Shown: positions 1 through 8,920, counted from the stretch's first letter. The stretch: DNA of 64,000 bases from Thalassolituus sp. UBA674 (GCA_002298335.1 DBNK01000004.1:1-64000), one strand, 5' to 3'. Program-made: numbers and translations. The notes: generated by a model not told the origin, from the letters alone.

Positions 1-188
1 TGCGCCAGAGCAATTGCCAGACGGGCTTCCGTCACGGTATCCATCGCCGCGGAGACAAGGGGAATGTTCAGTGAAATACCGCGCGTGAGGCGGGTTTTCA
101 GTGTTACCTGATTCGGCAGAATCTCGGAATAACCGGGAACCAACAGCACATCATCAAAGGTGAGTGCATCCTGAGCAATTCGCAACAT
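1..188 (-). CDS. guaB: IMP dehydrogenase, N-terminal part (gene runs off the left edge)
   Basis: The 62 codons present read leftward from an ATG at 188 and begin MLRIAQDALTFDDVLLVPG, which is the highly conserved start of inosine-5'-monophosphate dehydrogenase. The enzyme oxidises IMP to XMP with NAD+, the committed step of GMP synthesis in the cytoplasm. Only the first strand and helix of the TIM barrel are visible, so the CBS insert and catalytic cysteine lie outside the window. A good sigma-70 promoter sits just upstream. In many gammaproteobacteria guaB is divergent from xseA; here four kilobases of envelope genes separate them. The identification is confident despite the short fragment because the N-terminus is so characteristic. 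Confidence 0.95.
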   Translation of the reverse strand, partial: MLRIAQDALTFDDVLLVPGYSEILPNQVTLKTRLTRGISLNIPLVSAAMDTVTEARLAIALA

Positions 189-229
189 AAAGTGGGCCTT
201 CCAGAATGAGGTTGCGGGAAAGGCGGCGC

Positions 230-258
230 ATTATACCGAAAGGTCATTCAGCGGTAAA
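230..258 (-). promoter_or_regulatory. sigma-70 promoter of guaB
   Basis: Read leftward, a TTTACC -35 box (253-258) is followed after exactly 17 bases by a perfect TATAAT -10 box (230-235), 41 bases before the guaB ATG. The -35 box lies inside the last codons of the neighbouring hydrolase gene. The assignment rests on consensus match and spacing only. Confidence 0.6.
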
Positions 259-1125
259 TGGCACTGAGTCCAGGGTTGCCGGACATTCTCCGTTACGGAT
301 GAACTGCGCGGCGATTTCCCGGTACTGCGGGTAATGAAAGGTGGCAATGTGCGGCCCCTGGGTACTTACGAAACAGCGGTACGGCTCAGGCACGGCAGCG
401 GCCAGCGTCCTGCCCTGCAACTGCGGGATAATACGGTCATCCGGGCTGTGCAGAATCAGGGTCGGGACCCGGATATCCACTGCGGCATCTACCGGGTCCC
501 AGCGGGTCGGTATCAGCAGGGTCAGAGGTGACAGCAGATAGCCAATCCAGGAGCGCTGCAGCATATCTGCGGCGATGCTGCGGAAGCCACTGAACGGCGC
601 ATCGGCGATCAGCAGATCCACCCTGAAATGAGCGCCATACTGCGCGACAAAGTCCACCGCCAGCGCCGCTCCCATCGACTGACCCAGCACCACCAGTTGC
701 TGCCCGGGGTAGGCCGTTCTCAGCCAGTCAGCCGCGGCAACCACATCCTGCAACACGGAAGGCATCAGAGACACTCCCTGTGATGCGCCGTAGCCACGGT
801 AGTCCAGAGCCAGCACCGGGTACCCCGCCTGTGCCAGCCAGAACACACTACGGGTGTGCGTGGAAATATTTTCGCCGTTGCCATGCAGGTAAAGCACCAC
901 ACTGTGTGGCTCATCGGCCGGAGCAGAAGGCAACAGCAGCCAGGCGTGCAGCTGTGTGCCATCGGCTGCCGTCAGCCAGACATCACGGTACTCAATACCG
1001 GCACGTTCCGGCGTCTGCACCCAGACCGTCTGAGGCTGAAAATACAGCCGCGTCAAAGAGGTGCAGCCGCTCAGTATTAAGACGGTGAGGCATCCGGCCA
1101 GTATGGGCTTAAAAATAACGCGCAT
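244..1125 (-). CDS. alpha/beta hydrolase lipoprotein
   Basis: This 293-residue protein has a lipoprotein signal peptide ending in a lipobox (LILSG before Cys21), so it should be lipid-anchored in the envelope. The body is an alpha/beta hydrolase: an oxyanion HG motif at 81-82, the nucleophile elbow GQSMG with Ser150, an acid in HSPDDR (Asp229/230) and His259 in GPHIA, which together form a plausible triad. The architecture resembles the BEM46/YfhR-type serine hydrolases, whose substrates are mostly unknown. Its start overlaps the end of the upstream DUF4105 gene by 17 bases, indicating one leftward operon. Substrate cannot be inferred; an esterase or thioesterase acting on envelope lipids is a guess. 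Confidence 0.85.
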   Translation of the reverse strand: MRVIFKPILAGCLTVLILSGCTSLTRLYFQPQTVWVQTPERAGIEYRDVWLTAADGTQLHAWLLLPSAPADEPHSVVLYLHGNGENISTHTRSVFWLAQAGYPVLALDYRGYGASQGVSLMPSVLQDVVAAADWLRTAYPGQQLVVLGQSMGAALAVDFVAQYGAHFRVDLLIADAPFSGFRSIAADMLQRSWIGYLLSPLTLLIPTRWDPVDAAVDIRVPTLILHSPDDRIIPQLQGRTLAAAVPEPYRCFVSTQGPHIATFHYPQYREIAAQFIRNGECPATLDSVPFTAE

Positions 1126-2986
1126 AACTCAGCTGCCAGGCATTCACGGCCTCAAAGTCCGCCCATTGTCGGGTCAGCCCCAGACGGAGCTGGGACGCCG
1201 CCGTGAGATTCAGTGCTTCTTCAAACCTGAGTTCCCGCCGCGTCGTGTGATCGCCCCATGCTGCAGGTTGCCAGCGGAACTGCAGCCGCTCCTGCCGTCC
1301 GCTGCTCTGCCACAACCAGCCCGTCCGCAAACCTGCCGCGACCTGAACCCCGGAGGTAAACTGGTTATCCGCCCGGGCGGTGATATCACCCAGCGCAAAC
1401 AGACGACCACTGCCATTCTGTGGTGAAACCCTGACCTGGAGAGCTTTACCAAAACCAATATTCAGATAACTGAACACCTCGCTGTCCGCCGGGACAAAAC
1501 GGTCGAGACCGGCACTGACTGTCCAGGCCACCGGGTTCTGAAAGCCGGTCGGATGACTCAGCGACAGCACACTGACCAGCGTCAGGTGTTGCAGCCGGAT
1601 ATCCCCTGCATCACTCAGCCGCAGATGAAAATCCCCCATTTCAATCTGCGCGCCCGGACTGAAACCCGGCAGCGGATCAAGCACATCATGATAGGCAATG
1701 CGCCAGCGCAGGTCGGCGTACGCAGACGGGTCTGTATACCCGGCGGCGAGTGTCAGGCGTGAAGTACCGTGCCCCTGATCGTCGCGGTAAGCCGGAACCT
1801 GCGGCGGCAGAAAGCTCGTACCCGCGGGCAGACGGCTGCGGGCGGAAAGCAGGCTCAGAGTTCGGGCGCGCAACTCCGGGCTGGCCTGTTTCTTTTTCAC
1901 GGCCAGATAGCGGGCGTAGCTGTAAGCCAGTTCCAGTATCCGTGCCTGAGATTCAGCAGAACGTCCGGCCAGAAGCTCCTCAACAGCGTCATCGCTGTCC
2001 ACCAGCGCCCGCGCAAGACGGATTTCTTCCGCACTGGCCTGTGCCGCGCTGGCTTCCATCTCAGAAGCTGCTGAAGGACGGTAAACCGCCTCATCCACCC
2101 GGCCCTCTGCGTACAGGGCACGTATGGTGTCAACCGGAACGGCCTTGAGCGGAAACGCCGCCGCCAGATCAGAGCGCTCTGACGCCGCGTCCAGCAGAGT
2201 CAGCAAGCGGTACGAGCAGTTTTCATCGAAGAAGTAATAATCAAAATACGTTTCGCGCAGCTCCCAGATATGCCGTACGAACTGATCCACCTCGGCGGGT
2301 GTGTAATTGAGCGGATATTCCCAGGTGTCGCGGTATTCCATGTGCTGATACTGACGGGTTTTTGCAGCGTACGGCATCACCGAAACCACGCCGGGGTAGC
2401 CGCCGGTCAGGCCCTTGTAGCTGAACACCAGCTCGTTATCGGTGGGGTCTGCATTGGCGGCAAAATTCACGCTGTAAGCCAGTAATTTACTGGACGCCAG
2501 ATCAGCCCGGTCCAGGCGTACCAGCGTATGGCCATACATAGAGGACGGCGAATTAATGTGAGAGGCCGGAAAAATCAGGGTGAGACTGTGAGCATTCAGC
2601 TCATCACGCCATTGCTCAAATTCCGGACAGGGCTGATCTTCGAAGGTCCCTGCCGGCAGTTTATTCTTCAGCCAGGCATAGCGGGCCGGAAAGCGGCATT
2701 GAGCCGATTCATCAGCGGCCTGACCGGTGGCAAGAAAGGCGCTGACATCAGCCTGCAATTCCGCCAGAGGATCGGTACTGCCATCCGCCGCCAGGAAAAA
2801 CGCCGGACTGTCATTCTGGGAGATGTAACGGAAACTGTAGGGGTGCTGTCGGAAGTGCAGCAGGTGGTGCCACTGTCGCTCAGTGGCAAGCGCCCTGAGG
2901 GACGCATCATCAACCGCAGACATGGCCGCAGATACAACCGGACTCAACAGCAGGAGTATTACCAACAGCAGGCTCTGACGTCCCAC
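1109..2986 (-). CDS. DUF4105 (Lnb N-terminal-like) periplasmic protein with beta-barrel-like C-terminus
   Basis: The 625-residue product starts with a GTG preceded by an AAGGA ribosome-binding site six bases upstream and has a cleavable signal peptide (hydrophobic run to about residue 21). Residues about 120-290 match the DUF4105/Lnb N-terminal family, with the conserved block SPSSMYGHTLVRL containing its Ser and His. A helical linker rich in Ala and Glu follows, then about 230 residues of short alternating strands ending in the aromatic C-terminus ARYF. That ending resembles the BAM-recognition signature of outer-membrane beta-barrels, so an outer-membrane anchor is a reasonable inference. 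The family's activity is not well defined. The gene overlaps the downstream lipoprotein hydrolase by 17 bases. Confidence 0.8.
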   Translation of the reverse strand: MGRQSLLLVILLLLSPVVSAAMSAVDDASLRALATERQWHHLLHFRQHPYSFRYISQNDSPAFFLAADGSTDPLAELQADVSAFLATGQAADESAQCRFPARYAWLKNKLPAGTFEDQPCPEFEQWRDELNAHSLTLIFPASHINSPSSMYGHTLVRLDRADLASSKLLAYSVNFAANADPTDNELVFSYKGLTGGYPGVVSVMPYAAKTRQYQHMEYRDTWEYPLNYTPAEVDQFVRHIWELRETYFDYYFFDENCSYRLLTLLDAASERSDLAAAFPLKAVPVDTIRALYAEGRVDEAVYRPSAASEMEASAAQASAEEIRLARALVDSDDAVEELLAGRSAESQARILELAYSYARYLAVKKKQASPELRARTLSLLSARSRLPAGTSFLPPQVPAYRDDQGHGTSRLTLAAGYTDPSAYADLRWRIAYHDVLDPLPGFSPGAQIEMGDFHLRLSDAGDIRLQHLTLVSVLSLSHPTGFQNPVAWTVSAGLDRFVPADSEVFSYLNIGFGKALQVRVSPQNGSGRLFALGDITARADNQFTSGVQVAAGLRTGWLWQSSGRQERLQFRWQPAAWGDHTTRRELRFEEALNLTAASQLRLGLTRQWADFEAVNAWQLSYARYF

Positions 2987-3021
2987 GATAGGTCCTTATT
3001 CTTGAACACAAGCCTGTGATA

Positions 3022-3048
3022 CCGGGGCAGGACTCAGCGCTGCCCCGG
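3022..3048. terminator. hairpin between the DUF3015 and DUF4105 genes
   Basis: CCGGGGCAG (3022-3030) and CTGCCCCGG (3040-3048) form a perfect 9-bp GC-rich stem with a 9-base loop, just after the leftward DUF3015 stop. There is no U-tract, so it may attenuate, or protect the upstream transcript's 3' end, rather than terminate fully. Confidence 0.45.
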
Positions 3049-3055
3049 GCGCGGA

Positions 3056-3529
3056 TTAACCCACGTATTTTTGCAGTGACGCATCCTGAGCCATGGCGGT
3101 GGTCAGTGAGCGGAACACATCATTGGCCGTAGATTCAGCCGTGAACATGGTGTCGAAGTTTGACTGGACAGTCATGCGGAACGCTGACTGGTCTGCGGTT
3201 TCAATACCCATCACCTGAGCCAGTGCGTCCAGGGTTTCGCCCTGACCACGGGCACTGTCAGCCGCCAGCTGGTCCATGTTGTCATTGATAAAGGCCGCCG
3301 CCGCTTTCAGAGGGCCGTTAGCATCTTCACAACCCAGAGTACCGGAGGTCATACCAAAGGTCTGGTTGCCTGAAGTGCCGTTGGTGGTCGCGGCCAGAAC
3401 ATGTTCGTACCATTCATTGGCGTCCGGGAATACAACAGCGGTCCCCAGGCCGCAACCGGCCGGACCATTGGCAGCCATGGCAAAAGAAGGCGCTGCCGCG
3501 AGTACGGCTACTGCAATCACTTTTTTCAT
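3056..3529 (-). CDS. DUF3015 family periplasmic protein
   Basis: The start was set at the ATG at 3529, preceded by AGGAA, because translation there gives a clean Sec signal peptide (MKKVIAVAVLAAAPSFAMA). The mature protein of about 138 residues carries the DUF3015 hallmarks: GCGLGTAV near its N-terminus and the block LAATTNGTSGNQTFGMTSGTLGC. Two cysteines in those blocks could form a disulfide. The family is widespread in gammaproteobacteria and has no established function. It lies upstream of the DUF4105 gene on the same strand, with a hairpin between them. A longer upstream reading frame lacks a signal peptide at its start and was rejected. Confidence 0.85.
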   Translation of the reverse strand: MKKVIAVAVLAAAPSFAMAANGPAGCGLGTAVVFPDANEWYEHVLAATTNGTSGNQTFGMTSGTLGCEDANGPLKAAAAFINDNMDQLAADSARGQGETLDALAQVMGIETADQSAFRMTVQSNFDTMFTAESTANDVFRSLTTAMAQDASLQKYVG

Positions 3530-3754
3530 TGGACATTCCTTATTCTGTAAGAGTTGGGCCGGGCATGCCGGCCTGTCTAACGTAAAGTGCCGGATACCCT
3601 GTGTCCAGCCCTCATAGCTCCGAAACGCCAAATCGCACTCACAACACCGGCCTTGTGGTCATTGTTCAGCATCCCCTGGCTCTTTCGGCGTCTGCCACTG
3701 GAGAAACCGGTTTGAATGTGTCAGCCTCCGCAGACACGGAATACGTATGGCGTT

Positions 3755-5140
3755 ATGAACAGCAACAACTTTTCCTCAGGCAATCCGCCGCGCGACTCTC
3801 TCCCCAGGGACAACAGCGTCTTCACCGTCAGCCAGCTGAACCAGCGCGCAAAACAGCTGCTGGAAATTTCCTTTGCCTCGGTACGCGTTGAAGGCGAAAT
3901 TTCAAACCTGTCACGCCCGTCCTCCGGCCACTGGTATTTCACCTTAAAAGACGCCGGAGCCCAGGTGCGTTGCGCCATGTTCCGCTCGCGTACGGCCATG
4001 CTGAAGTTCCAGCCAAAAGAAGGCGACAAAATCGAAGTGCGCGGCAAAGTCAGCCTGTATGAAAACCGCGGCGATTATCAGCTGATTGTCGATGCCATGA
4101 AACCCGCCGGTGAAGGGGCTCTGCTGCTGGCGTTTCAGCAGCTCAAGCAGAAACTCACCGCACTGGGCCTGTTCGATCAGGAGCGCAAGCGGCCATTGCC
4201 TCAGGCCATCCGTCGAGTGGCTGTCATCACCTCACCCGGTGGTGCCGCCGTACACGATATGCTCACCGTACTGAAACGCCGCTGGCCTATGCTGGAAGTG
4301 GATATTTACCCTGCTCTGGTTCAGGGCCGGGAAGCGCCGCCGCAGCTGATCAATGCGTTGCTTCGCGCCAACCGCGATGCACAGGCCGACGTAATCATCC
4401 TCGGACGCGGTGGTGGCTCACTGGAGGACCTGTGGTGTTTCAACGACGAGCAGCTGGCCCATGCCATTGCCGCCTCTGCCATTCCGGTGATCAGTGCCGT
4501 CGGCCATGAAACCGACTTCACCATCGCCGATTTTGTCGCCGACCTGCGTGCGCCGACACCGTCTGCGGCGGCGGAAGTGATCAGCCCGGACCAGCAACAG
4601 ATACGCCAGCGTGCCGGTCAGCTCTATGAACGCCTGCTGCGCACTCAGCATCAGAAACTGTCACAGTCAGCGCAATACCTGCTGCAGCTGAAACAGCGTC
4701 TGCGTGGCCCGCAACACATACTGCAGAACCAGTCTCAGCAGCTGGATCATCTGGAGCTGCGTCTGCAGCAGGTAATGAAGCAGAAACTGACGCTCAGCCA
4801 GCATCAGCTCAGCCGTGTGCAACAGCGCCTTGGCCACCAGCATCCGCAGCTGGTTCTGGATCAGTACCGCAAAACCCTGGAACAGATACAGCGGCGTATG
4901 GAACAGGCCGCGCAGAACAGCGTCAGAACCCGGCAGACGCAGCTGGAAACGCACGCGCGCCTGCTGCATTCAGTCAGTCCGCTTAACGTGCTGAACCGCG
5001 GCTACTCCATCAGCCTCAATGCCGATGGACAGGCGTTACACAACGCCAGCGACCTCAGGCCCGGAGACATCATTGAAACCCGGCTGCATAAAGACAGAAT
5101 CAAGAGCCAGATTACGGAAGTCATTCATGAAAAAGGTTAA
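3755..5140 (+). CDS. xseA: exodeoxyribonuclease VII large subunit
   Basis: The 461-residue protein is the catalytic large subunit of Exo VII, which with XseB degrades single-stranded DNA from both ends to short oligonucleotides. It has the N-terminal OB-fold domain (about residues 18-115, VFTVSQLN...EGEISNL...SSGHWYFTLKD), the central nuclease domain with ITSPGGAAVHDML, the GRGGGSLEDLW motif and the conserved HETDFTIADFVAD block, then a long Gln-rich coiled coil and the C-terminal LNRGYSI strand. The length matches the E. coli protein. The ATG at 3755 was chosen because homologues begin shortly before the OB-fold. xseB is not in this window. The gene overlaps the next by 14 bases. Confidence 0.96.
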   Translation: MNSNNFSSGNPPRDSLPRDNSVFTVSQLNQRAKQLLEISFASVRVEGEISNLSRPSSGHWYFTLKDAGAQVRCAMFRSRTAMLKFQPKEGDKIEVRGKVSLYENRGDYQLIVDAMKPAGEGALLLAFQQLKQKLTALGLFDQERKRPLPQAIRRVAVITSPGGAAVHDMLTVLKRRWPMLEVDIYPALVQGREAPPQLINALLRANRDAQADVIILGRGGGSLEDLWCFNDEQLAHAIAASAIPVISAVGHETDFTIADFVADLRAPTPSAAAEVISPDQQQIRQRAGQLYERLLRTQHQKLSQSAQYLLQLKQRLRGPQHILQNQSQQLDHLELRLQQVMKQKLTLSQHQLSRVQQRLGHQHPQLVLDQYRKTLEQIQRRMEQAAQNSVRTRQTQLETHARLLHSVSPLNVLNRGYSISLNADGQALHNASDLRPGDIIETRLHKDRIKSQITEVIHEKG

Positions 5141-5987
5141 ACAGTTTTTCACTGCCCTGCCGCTGCTGCTGGCTGCCGGGTTCGCTCAGGCCCTGCCGGA
5201 TAACCCCATTCCCGGCGGCATAGTCACAGTGCCACTGGGTATCAGTTCAGACAACGCACCAGAGGTAACCCTCGATGGCCTGTCGGTGATGACGGTCAAG
5301 AGCGATAGCGGCGAATGGCTGGCGGTGGCCGGTGTGCCTCTGACTCAGGGCAATACACTGGACCTGAGCGTTAACAACAGCACAGTGACTGTACCGATTG
5401 AACCTTATGCCTACAAAGAGCAGCACATCACCATTGAAAACAAGCGTCAGGTAAACCCGGAAACCCGTGATATGGAGCGCATCAACCGGGAATACGGTCA
5501 GATGACGCCGGTCTACAAAAGCTACAACGACACTGTCGCGGCCAACTGGGCGACCATGATCCGCCCGGCCGAAGGTCCCTATTCCAGCCCATTCGGACTG
5601 AAGCGCTTTTTCAATGAACAGCCGCGTAATCCCCACAGCGGTGTGGATATCGCAGCCCCGGCGGGAGCACCGATCATTGCTCCGGCGGACGGCACCATCG
5701 TACTCACCGGTGATTTCTTTTTTAACGGCAACAGCGTCTTTATTGATCACGGTCAGGGCCTGATCAGTATGATGTGTCACATGAGCCGCATCGATGTGAA
5801 AGAAGGTCAGACGGTGAAACAGGGTGATCTGATCGGTGCCGTGGGCTCTACCGGACGTGCCACCGGCCCCCACCTGCACTGGACAGTGAGTCTGAACAAC
5901 GCCCGGGTGAACCCACGATTGCTGCTGCAAGACGACCTCTCTGACGCAACGTCTGAGAGTAACAGTCAGATGAGCCCAGGCCAGTGA
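5127..5987 (+). CDS. M23 family metallopeptidase, periplasmic
   Basis: The protein has 286 residues with a signal peptide (MKKVKQFFTALPLLLAAGFA, cleaved near 22). A beta-rich N-terminal region (about 25-105) is followed by an M23 LytM-type domain with all zinc ligands: His170 and Asp174 in HSGVD and the HLH pair His249/His251 in GPHLHW. Such enzymes cleave peptidoglycan cross-links or act as amidase activators when degenerate; this one looks catalytically intact. The start ATG lies inside the last codons of xseA, so the two are likely co-transcribed and coupled. The exact peptidoglycan bond cleaved is not deducible. Confidence 0.9.
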   Translation: MKKVKQFFTALPLLLAAGFAQALPDNPIPGGIVTVPLGISSDNAPEVTLDGLSVMTVKSDSGEWLAVAGVPLTQGNTLDLSVNNSTVTVPIEPYAYKEQHITIENKRQVNPETRDMERINREYGQMTPVYKSYNDTVAANWATMIRPAEGPYSSPFGLKRFFNEQPRNPHSGVDIAAPAGAPIIAPADGTIVLTGDFFFNGNSVFIDHGQGLISMMCHMSRIDVKEGQTVKQGDLIGAVGSTGRATGPHLHWTVSLNNARVNPRLLLQDDLSDATSESNSQMSPGQ

Positions 5988-6208
5988 GTGAAGACGAAAG
6001 AAAATCACCCGGCACCTCAGGGCTGATGCCCGTCAAAGGAGCCAGCTGCGGCATCCGCCCGGATGCCGACGCCATGGAAGATTCTGAAGGGTTTGATTTT
6101 TCAGCGGCTGAAACGCTGAAACCGGAAGAGGACTCAGAAGCTGCGGCAGAGAAGCCTTCCGTCAGGAAGGCATCTGATACTTCTCTTCCGCCTGCTTCAT
6201 CAGACTGA
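5984..6208 (+). CDS. small acidic hypothetical protein
   Basis: This 74-residue frame begins with a GTG that overlaps the TGA of the M23 gene (GTGA), the usual geometry of translational coupling. The product is rich in Glu, Ser, Ala and Pro, has no hydrophobic segment and looks disordered. It is not XseB, as it lacks that family's helical signature. The last 47 bases run convergently into the end of the thioesterase gene on the other strand. I do not recognise a family; it could be a real coupled small gene or a chance frame, so confidence is modest. Confidence 0.45.
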   Translation: MSEDERKSPGTSGLMPVKGASCGIRPDADAMEDSEGFDFSAAETLKPEEDSEAAAEKPSVRKASDTSLPPASSD

Positions 6209-6728
6209 GCAGTTCGGTCTTTGCGGTAATTTCCGGCGCAAGATCCGGCGTCGGGTACTCCCGCTCCGGCCGCTTGAAGAACTTATCACGCTGCTGCATC
6301 ACGTTGTCCAGTGACTTAAGACGACCGTTCTGCAACAGGGCAATGCGCGCAAACGCTTTGCAGTGCAGCTGACCGTTCACCAGAAAGCGATGCTCCATGT
6401 AGAAGTACTTGCGGTCCCAGTAGAGCACACGGGATTCCAGACGTACCTTTGAGAACGGTTTGATCTCACGGATGAAGGTCACCGTCTGGCTCGACAGCAC
6501 GGTTCGCAGTCCCCGGCGCAGAATCAGTGGCACCAGCCCCATCTCAAAAAACCAGCGGAAGCGACCGATATCCAGAAACTTCGGGTACTGGGTATTGGTC
6601 AGGTGCAGGTTCACATCAATATCAAACACCGTCACCCGGAAGTTGGTGACACTGACGTCCGTGAGTTTCTTCGGCTTCCGCCATGGCCGGCTGAGGAACA
6701 GCCGCCAGTTGCGCAACCGGTTAATCAT
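6162..6728 (-). CDS. acyl-CoA thioesterase-like hot-dog protein
   Basis: The 188-residue protein fits the 4HBT/THEM6-like branch of the hot-dog fold: a basic amphipathic N-terminus, then VTVFDIDVNLHLTNTQYPKF, where the conserved Asp and the N-H-L-T-N-x-x-Y-like turn correspond to the catalytic region of 4-hydroxybenzoyl-CoA thioesterases, followed by the long helix and strands. It probably hydrolyses an acyl-CoA or acyl-ACP in the cytoplasm. Its ATG overlaps the TGA of tesB by four bases (ATGA), so both thioesterases are made from one leftward message. Chain-length preference is unknown. Confidence 0.8.
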   Translation of the reverse strand: MINRLRNWRLFLSRPWRKPKKLTDVSVTNFRVTVFDIDVNLHLTNTQYPKFLDIGRFRWFFEMGLVPLILRRGLRTVLSSQTVTFIREIKPFSKVRLESRVLYWDRKYFYMEHRFLVNGQLHCKAFARIALLQNGRLKSLDNVMQQRDKFFKRPEREYPTPDLAPEITAKTELLSLMKQAEEKYQMPS

Positions 6729-7603
6729 TTGGCCACTTCCGGTACGTAACGGATCAGACCTTCCTGGGCGGTTGAAGCCACCAGCACACCGTCCTGCGTG
6801 AAGAACTGACCGCGGCTGTAACCACGCGCCCCACTGGCGTTAGGGCTGTCGATGGCGTAAAGCAGCCACTCATCCATACGGAACGGACGGTGGAACCACA
6901 CCGCGTGATCAATACTGGCCATCTGCATACCTTTCTGGCCATAGACGTGGCCGTGCGGGTGCAGCGAGGTCGCCAGCATATTGAAGTCGGAGGTGTAAGC
7001 CAGCAGAGCACGGTGCAGATTGTCGTCATCCGGCAATGGCGCGGTGGCCTTGATCCAGACGTAACGGACCGGGTCCTGAATCTGAGGATCAAAAACATTC
7101 ACCGGGTCCAGCACGCGCATTTCGATCGGCTTATCAGCGGTATAAATATCCCGCACTTTGTCCGGGAAGTAATCGCGGAACATGCGCGCCAGTTCCAGCT
7201 GCGACAGAATGCCGTCCGGACCTTTCACCTGAGGCATCTCGGCCTGATGACTGAAACCCTCTTCATGAATCTGGAAGGAACAGTTCATGGTCAGGATGAC
7301 GCGGTCATTCTGAATCGCCTTCACCTGGCGGTTACAGAAACTGCGGCCGTCACGCAGGCGCTCAACCTGATAGAATACCGGGTCAGATACCGTACCTGGC
7401 AGCAGGAAATACACATGTAGGGAGTGCGGAGACCAATCCCCTTCTACCGGGGTGGTTTTCATCGCAGAAGCGAGCGCCTGACCGACGGCCTGTCCGCCGA
7501 ACATCGCGCGGAAGCCAAGGTCCTGCGATTCGCAACGGAAGTGATCGTCGTCGATAGTCTGAGGGTTCAGCAGCTCCGTGAGCTGTCGTAAAACGTCATT
7601 CAT
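6725..7603 (-). CDS. tesB: acyl-CoA thioesterase II
   Basis: The 292-residue product is a double hot-dog thioesterase like E. coli TesB (286 residues), releasing free fatty acid and CoA from medium- and long-chain acyl-CoAs. Visible family blocks are FGGQAVGQALASAM near residue 33, HSLHVYFLLPG, the conserved MASIDHAVWFHRPFR around the catalytic Asp, and the terminal YSRGQFF...ASTAQEGLIR. The start at 7603 was chosen because the preceding 45 in-frame codons have no family similarity. It is the first gene of a two-gene thioesterase operon and is divergent from trmA. Confidence 0.95.
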   Translation of the reverse strand: MNDVLRQLTELLNPQTIDDDHFRCESQDLGFRAMFGGQAVGQALASAMKTTPVEGDWSPHSLHVYFLLPGTVSDPVFYQVERLRDGRSFCNRQVKAIQNDRVILTMNCSFQIHEEGFSHQAEMPQVKGPDGILSQLELARMFRDYFPDKVRDIYTADKPIEMRVLDPVNVFDPQIQDPVRYVWIKATAPLPDDDNLHRALLAYTSDFNMLATSLHPHGHVYGQKGMQMASIDHAVWFHRPFRMDEWLLYAIDSPNASGARGYSRGQFFTQDGVLVASTAQEGLIRYVPEVAK

Positions 7604-7746
7604 CTGGTGTCTCACTCGATTTGTCCGGACGAGCCTGTGGCTCTCTTCTGGGCAAGATAGGTGTCTGAAAACCAAGTTCCATTGGCCGAAATGACGCTCT
7701 TGTATGATCGTCAGACAGTACAGGATGAAGCTCTGCACAGGATGCG

Positions 7747-7752
7747 TATAAT
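7747..7752 (+). promoter_or_regulatory. candidate -10 box of trmA
   Basis: A perfect TATAAT hexamer lies 44 bases upstream of the trmA ATG in the divergent tesB-trmA spacer. No convincing -35 box is found 16-18 bases upstream, so the call is tentative. Confidence 0.4.
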
Positions 7753-7795
7753 GACGCCCCCGTCAGTTACCCGCCCTATTTCTACTGGTTAAAGT

Positions 7796-8908
7796 ATGAC
7801 AGAAAACAGCCTTCCCGGTGCTGAACCGGCTACTTACGAACCTCAGCTCAGAGAGAAAGAAACGCGTCTGAGCCGCATGTTTGCTGAGTTTTCTCCGCCA
7901 TTACTGGAAGTCTACAGCAGCCCGGCCAGTCATTATCGCCTGCGCGCCGAGTTCCGTCTGTGGCATGAGGGTGAGCGCTGTTTTTATGTCATGTTTGAGC
8001 CCGGAAACCGCAGTAAAGCCTTCGAAGTAGACTCCTTTCCGACCGGTTCAGAACTGATCAACCAATTAATGAAAAATCTTCTGATCCGTATTCAGGATCA
8101 GCCGGTTCTGCGTCGCCGCCTGTTTCAGGTCGAGTTTCTGACCACCCTCAGCGGCGATGCCCTGATCACCCTGATCTACCACCGCAAGCTGGAACAGGAT
8201 TGGGAAGATGCTGCCCGCCAGCTGCAGACAGAACTTGGTTTCCCCGTCATCGGTCGTTCAAAGAAGCAGAAAATTGTCCTTGAACGCGACTACGTGAATG
8301 AAACCCTGACCATTGATGGTAAGCCGTTTTCATACCGCCAGATTGAAGGCAGCTTCACCCAACCCAACGGCGAAGTAAACCGCAAAATGCTGAGCTGGGC
8401 CCGCGCCGCGGTGGATGGCATAGGTGGTGATCTGGTCGAACTCTACTGCGGCAACGGTAATTTTTCCGTGGCACTGGCGGAAAAATTTGACCGGGTACTG
8501 GCCACCGAAATCTCGAAAACCTCGGTCAATGCGGCCCAGGTCAATATCGCCGATAACGGCCTTGAGAATCTCGTCATTGCCCGTCTTTCAGCGGAAGAAT
8601 TCGTTCAGGCCCTGCGCGGTGAGCGTGAATTCACCCGCCTGAAAGAGAAGAACATCGATCTCAGCAGCTACGACTTCCGCACCGTACTGGTCGACCCGCC
8701 ACGCGCCGGACTGGATGACGAATCCGTGCAGCAGGTCAGCGCTTACGACAACATCGTCTACATTTCCTGTAATCCGGATACCCTGCACGCCAACCTGCAG
8801 GTGCTGACCCGCACCCATGAAATTACCCGCCTGGCCCTGTTTGATCAGTTTCCGTACACCCACCATGTGGAAACCGGTGTACTGCTGAAGCGTCGCCCGA
8901 CCGCGTAA
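7796..8908 (+). CDS. trmA: tRNA (uracil(54)-C(5))-methyltransferase
   Basis: TrmA makes 5-methyluridine (ribothymidine) at position 54 of the T-loop of tRNAs using S-adenosylmethionine. The 370-residue length equals the family norm. The N-terminal RNA-binding part contains YRLRAEFRLWHEG; the methyltransferase domain has DLVELYCGNGNFS (SAM-binding loop), VLVDPPRAGLD and the catalytic nucleophile Cys325 in YISCNPDTL. The general-base Glu is in the C-terminal HHVETGVLL. All key residues are present. It is a single gene divergent from tesB, followed by a spacer with a possible terminator. Confidence 0.97.
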   Translation: MTENSLPGAEPATYEPQLREKETRLSRMFAEFSPPLLEVYSSPASHYRLRAEFRLWHEGERCFYVMFEPGNRSKAFEVDSFPTGSELINQLMKNLLIRIQDQPVLRRRLFQVEFLTTLSGDALITLIYHRKLEQDWEDAARQLQTELGFPVIGRSKKQKIVLERDYVNETLTIDGKPFSYRQIEGSFTQPNGEVNRKMLSWARAAVDGIGGDLVELYCGNGNFSVALAEKFDRVLATEISKTSVNAAQVNIADNGLENLVIARLSAEEFVQALRGEREFTRLKEKNIDLSSYDFRTVLVDPPRAGLDDESVQQVSAYDNIVYISCNPDTLHANLQVLTRTHEITRLALFDQFPYTHHVETGVLLKRRPTA

Positions 8909-8920
8909 ATCACCACAACG

